NCBI GenBank assembly: GCA_004173355.1
Contig: SEAD01000043.1
Coordinates: forward strand, 1-33,273
From: Chitinophagaceae bacterium
GTDB lineage: Bacteria > Bacteroidota > Bacteroidia > Chitinophagales > Chitinophagaceae
Direction of reading: 5' to 3'
DNA length: 33,273 nt
The translations under genes and the position numbers were made by a program. The notes beneath the pieces are model-generated. The model was given only the letters and a program-made list of their open reading frames with translations. It was not told where the DNA came from and did not search any database. This document shows, piece by piece, positions 1 through 7,780 of the stretch. How positions within the stretch are numbered: the stretch's first letter is position 1; each line of letters begins with the position of its first letter.

Positions 1-1820
1 TCGTATACCGGAACCATTCATCCGAACGCGGAACCAGCCGTTTCCTGAAAGTAAAATTTGATGGCGGCCCCAAAAACAAGCTTGGTATCGGCGCAAGGAT
101 TACGGTGTATGCCGGCAACCGGATCATCGTCAATGAAAACATGCCCTGCCGTGGCTTCCAGAGTGCAACCGAATCCTCCCTGACCATCGGGGTAGACACG
201 GTGAGCCAGCTGGACAGCATCGTAATCCGCTGGCCAAATCTTAAAACCCAGTTGATCAGCGGTGTAAAAACCAACAAAACCATCACGGTGAAAATTGCAG
301 ATGCTACGCGGGATTTTATTCCTTCCCAGACACCAATTCCCCTGATGGAAAACAATACCGCCCGTGTTTTTACAACACCCGCTATACATACCGAAAACAG
401 TTTCACCGATTTCGACCGGGAAAAATTAATCCCGCGTATGATCTCCACCGAAGGCCCCAGGCTGGCCGCTGCCGATATCAATGGTGACGGCTTAACGGAT
501 TTTTTGCTGGGTAACGGGGCCGGGGATGCAGCAAAACTTTTCGTGCAGTTACCCGACGGTACATTTATACCACATGTGTCGCCGGCGCTTGAACGCGACA
601 AACAATCCGAAACAATCGGTGCGCAGTTCTTTGATGCCGATGCTGACGGCGATAACGACCTGGTAATGGTATCGGGGGGTAATGAACTAGCCGCCGGTGA
701 TCTCCAACTCCTCGCACGGCTCTATCTCAACGACGGTATAGGTAACTTCACCCGCGCATTTAAAGGCTGGCCCATGTTGTCAGTCAACGCATCCTGTGTG
801 CAGGTAGCTGATATCAATGCTGACAAACTCCCCGATCTTTTTATTGGTGCACGATCAGTGCCCGGTACCTATGGTGTGAAACCCTCCAGTGTGCTCCTGC
901 TGAATAAAGGCGCGGGCAATTTTTTGGATGTGACGGCGGAAGTTGCGCCAGCCCTGCACCAGCTGGGTATGGTAACTACGGCGGCCTGGGAACGTTTCGG
1001 GGACGACCAGTTACCATCGCTGGTGGTTGCCGGTGACTGGATGCCGGTCAGTTTCTTCCAGTACCGCAAAGGGCAGCTGGTCAAAACAAAAGAAATTGAA
1101 AATTCTTCCGGCTGGTGGAACAGCCTCGCCGTGGCAGACCTGAACGGCGATGGACTCAACGACCTAATAGTGGGCAACCGCGGTGAAAACTCCAGGATCA
1201 GGGCCGATGGAAAACATCCGGCACGGCTGTTCGTGGACGATTTTGATAAAAATGGACAGGTCGAATGTGTACCCGCATACTACAAAGCCGACGGAATTTC
1301 CTATCCCTTCAACCTGCGCAACGACCTGATGGCACAGATGCCCATTATGAAAAAGAAATTCCTGTACTATAGCAGCTATGCGGGTAAATCCATCGATGAG
1401 GTGCTGACACCCGCGCAGCGGGAGTCAGCGAGCGTAATGGAAGTAAAGGAAACACGTTCGATGCTTTATTATGGAAAAAAGGGGGGAGGCTTTGATCCGT
1501 TGCCATTACCCGTGGAGGCACAGCTCGCACCCGTGTTTGCCATTGCTGTAACGGACATCAACAGGGATGGTAAACCCGATCTTGTATTGGGAGGCAACCT
1601 GTATGGATTGAAACCAGAGACCGGTAGGTATGATGCCAGTGAAACGGGCACATTTATCAATACCGGCAGAAATGGATTCAGCTACATAGGGTATCGTCAA
1701 AGCGGAATCCGCGCCCGTGGCGAAATCCGCGATATCCGCGAAATCAAAACCAGTGGTGGTTATATCCTCATGGTGGCCGTCAACAACGCCCCTGTGCAGG
1801 TTTTTACAAAAAAACAATGA
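1..1820 (+). CDS. CRTAC1-type FG-GAP/VCBS repeat protein with ASPIC/UnbV domain (5'-truncated)
   Basis: The reading frame is open from base 3 to the TGA at 1818-1820, so the gene starts outside the window. The GTG at 105 is internal, because the frame upstream of it already encodes an ASPIC/UnbV domain (RFLKVKF, then KNKLGIGARITVYAG, then IVIRWPN). After this domain come FG-GAP/VCBS calcium-loop repeats such as DINGDGLTD, DADADGDND, DLNGDGLND and DINRDGKPD, which predict a beta-propeller. The C-terminal half aligns by eye with that of the next gene (shared STxGP, FFDADxDGD and GGNE blocks), so the two are tandem paralogues and roughly 500 N-terminal residues are probably missing. Such proteins in Bacteroidota are usually exported and often lie near SusC/SusD genes. 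The exact role is unknown. The stop overlaps the next start as ATGA. Confidence 0.88.
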   Translation, partial: VYRNHSSERGTSRFLKVKFDGGPKNKLGIGARITVYAGNRIIVNENMPCRGFQSATESSLTIGVDTVSQLDSIVIRWPNLKTQLISGVKTNKTITVKIADATRDFIPSQTPIPLMENNTARVFTTPAIHTENSFTDFDREKLIPRMISTEGPRLAAADINGDGLTDFLLGNGAGDAAKLFVQLPDGTFIPHVSPALERDKQSETIGAQFFDADADGDNDLVMVSGGNELAAGDLQLLARLYLNDGIGNFTRAFKGWPMLSVNASCVQVADINADKLPDLFIGARSVPGTYGVKPSSVLLLNKGAGNFLDVTAEVAPALHQLGMVTTAAWERFGDDQLPSLVVAGDWMPVSFFQYRKGQLVKTKEIENSSGWWNSLAVADLNGDGLNDLIVGNRGENSRIRADGKHPARLFVDDFDKNGQVECVPAYYKADGISYPFNLRNDLMAQMPIMKKKFLYYSSYAGKSIDEVLTPAQRESASVMEVKETRSMLYYGKKGGGFDPLPLPVEAQLAPVFAIAVTDINRDGKPDLVLGGNLYGLKPETGRYDASETGTFINTGRNGFSYIGYRQSGIRARGEIRDIREIKTSGGYILMVAVNNAPVQVFTKKQ

Positions 1821-4800
1821 AACGTTTCTGCTGTTATTTTTGGTTGTTACTGATACTGGTTTCCTGCTCGCCAGGTAAACAGTCCCCGCTGTTTGAATTA
1901 CTCGAACCCTCGGTTACGGGTATAAGTTTCAGGAATGATCCGTTGTCGCGCGATTCGCTGAATTTTCTCGACTATCTCTACTATTACAACGGAGGGGGTG
2001 TGGCTGCGGGTGATCTTGATAATGACGGATTACCGGAATTATTTTTCACGGCCAATACTACCGGGGGAAATAAACTCTATTCCAATAAGGGCGGTTTCCG
2101 TTTTGAAGATATCACGGCAAAGGCAGGGGTATCGGGTACCGGCGACTGGAGCACGGGTGTGACCATGGCGGATGTAAATGCCGACGGATGGCTGGATATT
2201 TATGTCTGTGTGGTCAGTGGCAAACTGGGACTGGAGGGCCGCAACCAGCTTTATATAAATAACCAGGATGGGACGTTTACTGAATCCGCTGCGGCGTACG
2301 GACTGGATATCCAGGCATACTCCACGCAGGCGGCTTTTTTTGACTACGACCATGACGGTGACCTCGACTGCTACCTGCTTACACAATCATCACATTCGGT
2401 GGATATGTACCGCGATACCAGTCTCCGCCGCGTCAGCGGTGGGCCCGCTGCGGATCGCCTGCTCCGGAATGACCGCGGGCATTTCATGGACGTAAGCGAC
2501 GAAGCCGGCATCTATCACAGCGTGCTGGGTTACGGTCTCGGTCTCGCCATTGCCGATATCAACAACGACGGATGGGATGATATTTATATCGGAAATGATT
2601 TCCATGAAAATGATTACTACTACGTCAACCAGGGCGATGGACGTTTCACAGAAAGCGGTGCAAAAGTGTTCGGACATTATTCCCGGTTCAGTATGGGAAA
2701 CGATATAGCGGATTACAACAACGATGGCTACCCGGATATTTTTACCGCGGATATGCTGCCTGCTGAAGAGAAATACCTAAAGACTTACAGTGGTGGCGAT
2801 GCCCTCGATATTTACCGCTACACCATTGAACGTAACGGCTTCCAGCACCAGTACTCCCGCAACGCGCTGCAGCGTAACCTGGGTGATGGCCGGTCGTTCA
2901 GTGAGGTGGCCTTGCTGGAAGGAGTGGCTGCTACCGACTGGAGCTGGAGCCCGCTGCTGGCGGATTTCAATAACGATGGTTACAAGGACCTTTTTGTTTC
3001 AAATGGAATCGTGAAACGACCCGTTGACCTGGATTATGTAAAATACCTGTCGTCATCACTGGTGCGGAAAGGACTGTCCGGCTCATCCACACTCGATAGC
3101 CAGGCACTTGCTGAAATGCCCGATGGCAAAGTCCACAATTATATTTTTGAAGGAAGCCCTTCGGGAAAATTTGCCGATCGATCGGCTGAATGGGGCTTTG
3201 GAAAAGAAGGATACTCCAATGGGGCATTGTATGCAGACCTTGATGGGGATGGGCAGCTGGACCTGGTGACCAATAACACAGGTGAACCCGCAGGCATCTG
3301 GAAAAACAACAATAAAAACGGGCACTGGCTCCGGCTGAAAATTGAGGGGGACAGTCTCAATCCATTTTCCATCGGCGCAAAGGTCTGGGTGTACCAGCGG
3401 GGAAAGCTGCTGTACCAGCAACTGCAGTCCACACGCGGCTTCCAGTCATCCGTTGAGCCCCTGCTGCATTTCGGTACAGGTGATGCGGGGATTGACAGCA
3501 TCCGGATCAGCTGGCCCGATTTCTCTACGGTGTTGCTGGTAAACCAGCCAGTGGATACCCTGCTCCGCATCCGCTACGATGCCGCTGTGAAATATCAATA
3601 CCCGGCAGCACCCTTGCCAATACTTCGCGAGGTGACTGATGGGATGGGTATCCGTTGGGCGCACCATGAAAATGAATACAATGATTTTAACAGCCACCGG
3701 CTGATGCCGCATATGTTATCCACCCGCGGTCCGGCGATGGCCGTTGCCGACCTGAATGGGGACGGGCTGGATGATCTGTATGTATGTGGTGCATCCGGCC
3801 AGAAAGGGGTTTTCCTTTTCCAGCTACCCGATGGCAGGTTCCGCGAAATGGAAGGCCTGACAAACACTCCCACGGAGGAAACGGCTGCCGTATTCTTTGA
3901 TGCGGACGGGGATGGTGATATGGATCTGTTCGTAACCGGTGGTGGCAATGAACGAAGCACCAGGGATCCGGCACTGGCTGATCATTTATATCTCAATGAT
4001 GGAAAGGGCGGGTTTACGGAGAAAACTTTTCCGCTGCTTCCTGCCAGCAAGAGCACAGTATCGGCTGCTGATGTGGATGGGGATGGTGATACCGACCTGT
4101 TCATTGGTGTGATGGCTGCTTCGGCCGATTTCGGGAACCTGCATGAGTCGTGGATAGTGCTCAATGACGGGAAGGGCAATTTTTCAAAGGCGCCGGAATC
4201 GTTGATAGACCTTCGTTTGCCGGGTATGGTTACCGTATCTGCCTTTGCCGATGTCAACAGGGATGGATTACCGGATCTAGTGCTTGCAGGGGAATGGATG
4301 CCGGTGCAGGTCTGGATCAACCAGCGCGGTCATTTTTCAAAAAATGAAATCGCCGGGTCATCCGGTCTCTGGCAATCCATCACGGTTGCCGATATTGACG
4401 GGGATGGCCATCCAGACCTGCTCGCGGGAAACTATGGGCTGAACTCGAAGCTCCATGCAGACGCGGATAACCCCATGAAATTGTATGTAAAGGATTTTGA
4501 TAAAAACGGGCAACCCGAGCAGGTGCTTACCTGTACGGTTGCGGGAAAGGAATATACGTTCCTGGGCAAGGATGAACTGGAAGTGCAGTTGCCGGTGATG
4601 AAAAAGACATTTCTCCGTTACCGGGATTTTGCGGGGAAAACAGTGCAGGAAGTATTTGGCGGGCAACTCGGTGATGCTTCGGTTTTTGAAGCTGCTAACC
4701 TGTCATCGGGGATTTTCCATAATGATGGTAAAGGCAACTTTAGTTTTAAACCACTGCCGGCAGAGGCCCAGTATTCACCACTGTTTTCAATACTACCTGT

Positions 4801-5059
4801 GGATATCAATACGGATGGCCGTACCGACCTGGTCACGGCGGGTAATTTCTCCGGAGTGACACCTTACGAAGGACGGTATGATGCGAATACAGGGTTCATT
4901 TTCCTTGCCGGTAAAGAAGGGTTTGATTTCCTGTCGCCGGTACAATCAGGTTTTATGAATCCGGGAGAGAGCCGTTCGGTGAAAAAGATAAAAACGTCAA
5001 AGGGGTGGTTGTTCGTTGTGGCGCATAACAACGGAATGTTGAAGTTTTTCCGTCAGTAA
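1817..5059 (+). CDS. CRTAC1-type FG-GAP/VCBS repeat lipoprotein with central ASPIC/UnbV domain
   Basis: This 1080-residue protein starts at an ATG that overlaps the previous stop (ATGA), which suggests translational coupling. Its N-terminus is a lipoprotein signal (LLLILVSC, lipobox Cys at residue 17), so it is probably anchored in the outer membrane or displayed on the surface. About thirteen DxDxDG calcium loops are visible (DLDNDG, DYDHDG, DINNDG, DYNNDG, DFNNDG, DLDGDG, DLNGDG, DADGDG, DVDGDG, DVNRDG, DIDGDG, DINTDG and similar). They lie on both sides of an ASPIC/UnbV domain at about residues 495-575 (HWLRLKIEG, SIGAKVWVY, RISWPDF). This predicts two beta-propellers joined by the ASPIC module. 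No catalytic motif was recognised. Its 3' end overlaps the convergent gene by 7 bp, and there is no room for a terminator between them. Confidence 0.92.
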   Translation: MKRFCCYFWLLLILVSCSPGKQSPLFELLEPSVTGISFRNDPLSRDSLNFLDYLYYYNGGGVAAGDLDNDGLPELFFTANTTGGNKLYSNKGGFRFEDITAKAGVSGTGDWSTGVTMADVNADGWLDIYVCVVSGKLGLEGRNQLYINNQDGTFTESAAAYGLDIQAYSTQAAFFDYDHDGDLDCYLLTQSSHSVDMYRDTSLRRVSGGPAADRLLRNDRGHFMDVSDEAGIYHSVLGYGLGLAIADINNDGWDDIYIGNDFHENDYYYVNQGDGRFTESGAKVFGHYSRFSMGNDIADYNNDGYPDIFTADMLPAEEKYLKTYSGGDALDIYRYTIERNGFQHQYSRNALQRNLGDGRSFSEVALLEGVAATDWSWSPLLADFNNDGYKDLFVSNGIVKRPVDLDYVKYLSSSLVRKGLSGSSTLDSQALAEMPDGKVHNYIFEGSPSGKFADRSAEWGFGKEGYSNGALYADLDGDGQLDLVTNNTGEPAGIWKNNNKNGHWLRLKIEGDSLNPFSIGAKVWVYQRGKLLYQQLQSTRGFQSSVEPLLHFGTGDAGIDSIRISWPDFSTVLLVNQPVDTLLRIRYDAAVKYQYPAAPLPILREVTDGMGIRWAHHENEYNDFNSHRLMPHMLSTRGPAMAVADLNGDGLDDLYVCGASGQKGVFLFQLPDGRFREMEGLTNTPTEETAAVFFDADGDGDMDLFVTGGGNERSTRDPALADHLYLNDGKGGFTEKTFPLLPASKSTVSAADVDGDGDTDLFIGVMAASADFGNLHESWIVLNDGKGNFSKAPESLIDLRLPGMVTVSAFADVNRDGLPDLVLAGEWMPVQVWINQRGHFSKNEIAGSSGLWQSITVADIDGDGHPDLLAGNYGLNSKLHADADNPMKLYVKDFDKNGQPEQVLTCTVAGKEYTFLGKDELEVQLPVMKKTFLRYRDFAGKTVQEVFGGQLGDASVFEAANLSSGIFHNDGKGNFSFKPLPAEAQYSPLFSILPVDINTDGRTDLVTAGNFSGVTPYEGRYDANTGFIFLAGKEGFDFLSPVQSGFMNPGESRSVKKIKTSKGWLFVVAHNNGMLKFFRQ

Positions 5060-6000
5060 ACCGGAAACACCAGTTCCACTTCATCATCCGGATGTTGCGG
5101 AAGCTGTGAAGGTTCGATGGCATATTTCTCCATCTCCTGCGCCACTTTCTGCAGGCCCTGGTCATTGGCATACCTGTTCATTGCGGTATAGAGTTCCTTC
5201 AGTTTTCCGATTTTACTTTTTCCAACCAGCACCCGTCCGGAGGAGGGGAGTCGCAGGTAATCGACATCCTTTGCAGGCAGGCCCGGACTGTCAACGGGTA
5301 CACCCAGGGCAAACTCTGTTTTGCGCGGACTCACCGGATTGGAGGTCACATAATACCAGGGTTTAACACCCTGTGGGTGGAGCCTTGTGATATACGAGGC
5401 CAGCGAATCATAAAGGACCTGGAGCGTAAACTGCCTGCTGCTGTCGGCACCCGAGCGCCGGCTGGTCAGGATGATTGAATCGACCACTGGTGTCAGTTCG
5501 ATCCGGAATCCATACCGGAGTGCCGGATCTTCGAGGGTGGATTTCAGGTTGAGCAAACCGAGCTTCAGGTTATCCCTGCCCGTAAAAAAATTTGCAATCC
5601 GTTTGTACCAGGGCATCCGTTCTGCCCACAGGATTTCTGTTTCCTTTTCATTCGGCAGGGGGATAGCGGAGATTGTCTGCAGCAGGGTGCTGGTGCCCTT
5701 CTCTTCCGTAACAGCCACCACGGAGGGGGACACCGGACGCAGCGAGAGTTCGCGTCCGGACCCATCGGCCAGGATGGAGCGGCCCTTTGCCGTATCAGCA
5801 GCGGGGCGGATCACTCCATCCTGGAAACCGGGGTACCAGGACCTGTAATTCCGGATATTGTTCAGTTGCACGGAAACCTCGTAGTAACCCGCATTCACGC
5901 GGATCGTCCGTTCTACTGTAGTGCCGGTCTGTGCCCCGAATACCAGCAGTATAATGACTGCGATAACAATAGCCAGTCTTACGGTCGTTTTCTTTTTCAT
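5053..6000 (-). CDS. Membrane-anchored SRPBCC/GyrI-like domain protein
   Basis: This protein has 315 residues. Residues 8-22 form one hydrophobic segment (a signal anchor or uncleaved signal). The segment from about 28 to 155 has an SRPBCC/polyketide-cyclase pattern (ERTIRVNAGYYEV, then YRSWYPGF). The C-terminal half, about 160-315, resembles the GyrI-like/AraC effector-binding fold and ends in the typical DDEVELVFPVY. Both folds bind small hydrophobic ligands, and no enzyme motif is visible. It is the last gene of the ten-gene operon, 9 bp after cutC, so it is probably co-transcribed with the sugar genes, although its link to them is unclear. Its last 7 bp overlap the stop of the convergent CRTAC1 gene. 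The domain call is moderate and the function is unknown. Confidence 0.75.
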   Translation of the reverse strand: MKKKTTVRLAIVIAVIILLVFGAQTGTTVERTIRVNAGYYEVSVQLNNIRNYRSWYPGFQDGVIRPAADTAKGRSILADGSGRELSLRPVSPSVVAVTEEKGTSTLLQTISAIPLPNEKETEILWAERMPWYKRIANFFTGRDNLKLGLLNLKSTLEDPALRYGFRIELTPVVDSIILTSRRSGADSSRQFTLQVLYDSLASYITRLHPQGVKPWYYVTSNPVSPRKTEFALGVPVDSPGLPAKDVDYLRLPSSGRVLVGKSKIGKLKELYTAMNRYANDQGLQKVAQEMEKYAIEPSQLPQHPDDEVELVFPVY

Positions 6001-6009
6001 CCCTGTATC

Positions 6010-6735
6010 TTATCTCATGAAGGACATGATGCCTTCCAGTTCTTCTTCATCAGGTAAATAAACGTTGCCGAAATCACTTACGTTCGGATTGGCAAATGTC
6101 ATCGGGTTTGCCGTTGCTTTGCGCACGGAACCATGGTATTCCTTCGCACCCGATTCCTCCATCAGTTGTTTGATGTTGGAGGCGCGGATCCCCGCACCCG
6201 GCATGATGATGATGCGGTCCCCGGCAGCCTTTACCAGTTCACCCAGCACTTTCCCTGCTTCCGGTGCACCCGTGGCCTGGCCGGAGGTGAGGATCCTTTC
6301 ACAACCTGTGCTGATGATATCTTCCAGGGCCTGGTACATATCCGGCGTAGCGTCAAATGCACGGTTGCAGGTAACACCCATCGGGTAAGCGAGGTCCACA
6401 AATTCTTTCAGCAGGTCGGTATCGATGGTGCCATCGATATTCTGCACGCCGATGGAAATACCATCACATTTCAATTCCTTGCAGGTCCTGATATCGGCAC
6501 GCAGGATTTCCTTCTCGTTCTCATCATAGAAGTAGTTACCCGAACGCGGCCGGAGGATCGGATAAAGTTTGATTGATACTTTTTCCCTTGTCTGCCTGAT
6601 ATGTCCGTAGCTGGGGGTTGTGCCGCCCTCAATGGGGTTGTCACAGAGTTCAACACGATAGGCGCCATGTTTTTCGGCGATGATGCAGGACAGGATGTTA
6701 AAGGAGCAGACCTCGAGGATTGCTTTTGCGCTCAT
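6010..6735 (-). CDS. cutC: CutC family TIM-barrel protein (annotated as copper homeostasis)
   Basis: At 241 residues this is the usual CutC length. Recognisable signatures are ILEVCSFN at the N-terminus, AYRVELCDNPIEGGTTPSYG, the GVTCNRAFD strand, CERILTSGQ and IIIMPGAGIRASNI, then EYHGSVRK. There is no signal peptide, so it is cytoplasmic. CutC was named for copper tolerance in E. coli, but that role is disputed and its biochemical activity is not firmly established. Here it sits 5 bp after a glycosylasparaginase gene inside a glycan-utilisation operon with no copper gene nearby. This suggests, by inference, a role on a sugar- or amide-derived substrate. The family call is secure; the function is not. 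Confidence 0.93.
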   Translation of the reverse strand: MSAKAILEVCSFNILSCIIAEKHGAYRVELCDNPIEGGTTPSYGHIRQTREKVSIKLYPILRPRSGNYFYDENEKEILRADIRTCKELKCDGISIGVQNIDGTIDTDLLKEFVDLAYPMGVTCNRAFDATPDMYQALEDIISTGCERILTSGQATGAPEAGKVLGELVKAAGDRIIIMPGAGIRASNIKQLMEESGAKEYHGSVRKATANPMTFANPNVSDFGNVYLPDEEELEGIMSFMR

Positions 6736-6740
6736 AATAA

Positions 6741-7772
6741 TTAATAAATGCTTTTTGAATTGTATACTTTGTCTTCCTTGTTTGATTTTACCGCAAAGGT
6801 GAATCCTTTCTGCAGGCAGTAAGCGCCATATTCGCCCTGTTTGTTGAGCGCGAGGAAACCTACCTGTACTTCCTTAGCCTTGGCCGGGCTGCGGCGGATG
6901 ATCCGTTCAACGGCATCCTTACAGGCCTGTTCGGGTTTTGCGCCCTGGCGCATCAGTTCCACGATCAGGTGCGAACCCACAATGCGGATCACTTCCTCAC
7001 CGACGCCGGTAGCGGTTGCGCCACCCACTTCATTGTCTACATAAAGTCCGGCACCGATCACCGGTGAGTCGCCCACACGTCCCTGCATTTTATAGGCAAG
7101 TCCGCTGGTGGTACATGCCCCGCTCATCATACCCCTGGCATCGATGGCGAGCATCCCGATGGTATCATGGTTATCCTTCCCGCCGGGCATGGGGTCGGTG
7201 GTTTTATCATAGAGGCGGTTTTCGATATTTGCCTCCGGATTGTATTTCGCTTTTTTCAGCCATTCCCTCCAGGCTTTTTCAGATTCGGGTGTGAGCAGGT
7301 TTTCTTTTTTGAAACCGTTGGCCAGTGCAAATTTCAGCGCACCCTCGCCGGTCAGGATCACGTGTGGTGTTTTCTCCATCACCTTCCGTGCAACCGAGAT
7401 GGGGTGTTTGATAAATTCAAGACACATCACCGATCCGCAGTTGTAGTACTCATCCATGATACAGGCATCGAGGGTCACACGGCCATCCCGGTCAGGTAAC
7501 CCGCCATAACCCACGCTCTGGTTTTTCACATCTGATTCGGGTACCCACACACCCTGTTCAACCGCATCGAGTGAGCGGCCGTTGGCGGCAAGTACTTTCC
7601 ATGCGTCGGCATTCGCCGCCTGTCCGAAATCCCAGGTGGAAATAACAATCGGGTGGGTTGGTTTTGCTGTTTGGGTGGGTACGGAAGCAGAACCGGCGAA
7701 CAATTGTTCACCGGTTAAGATTGCCGCAGATCCAGCCAAAGAATGTTGAAGGAACTTTCTTCTGGTAGACAT
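6741..7772 (-). CDS. N4-(beta-N-acetylglucosaminyl)-L-asparaginase (glycosylasparaginase), Tat-exported
   Basis: This is an N-terminal-nucleophile hydrolase that cleaves the GlcNAc-Asn bond left after an N-glycoprotein has been trimmed and proteolysed. The 343-residue protein begins with a twin-arginine signal (STRRKFLQHSLAGSAA). The mature part has ISTWDFG, then the autoprocessing site HDTIGML, in which Thr204 becomes the nucleophile of the beta chain. It is followed by the substrate-binding GRVGDSPVIGAGLYVDNEVG stretch and GGATATGVGEE. Length and motifs match the periplasmic enzyme known from Elizabethkingia/Flavobacterium. It lies 8 bp downstream of a glycosidase gene and 5 bp upstream of cutC in the same operon, consistent with a final glycan-release step. 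Plain isoaspartyl peptidase activity is less likely given the DNHDTIG context. Confidence 0.93.
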   Translation of the reverse strand: MSTRRKFLQHSLAGSAAILTGEQLFAGSASVPTQTAKPTHPIVISTWDFGQAANADAWKVLAANGRSLDAVEQGVWVPESDVKNQSVGYGGLPDRDGRVTLDACIMDEYYNCGSVMCLEFIKHPISVARKVMEKTPHVILTGEGALKFALANGFKKENLLTPESEKAWREWLKKAKYNPEANIENRLYDKTTDPMPGGKDNHDTIGMLAIDARGMMSGACTTSGLAYKMQGRVGDSPVIGAGLYVDNEVGGATATGVGEEVIRIVGSHLIVELMRQGAKPEQACKDAVERIIRRSPAKAKEVQVGFLALNKQGEYGAYCLQKGFTFAVKSNKEDKVYNSKSIY

Positions 7773-7780
7773 ACAAAAAT

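Noticed and set aside
105-1820. GTG at 105 as the start of the first gene
   Set aside because: The same frame is open to base 3 and the upstream codons belong to the ASPIC/UnbV domain, so this is an internal codon of a truncated gene.
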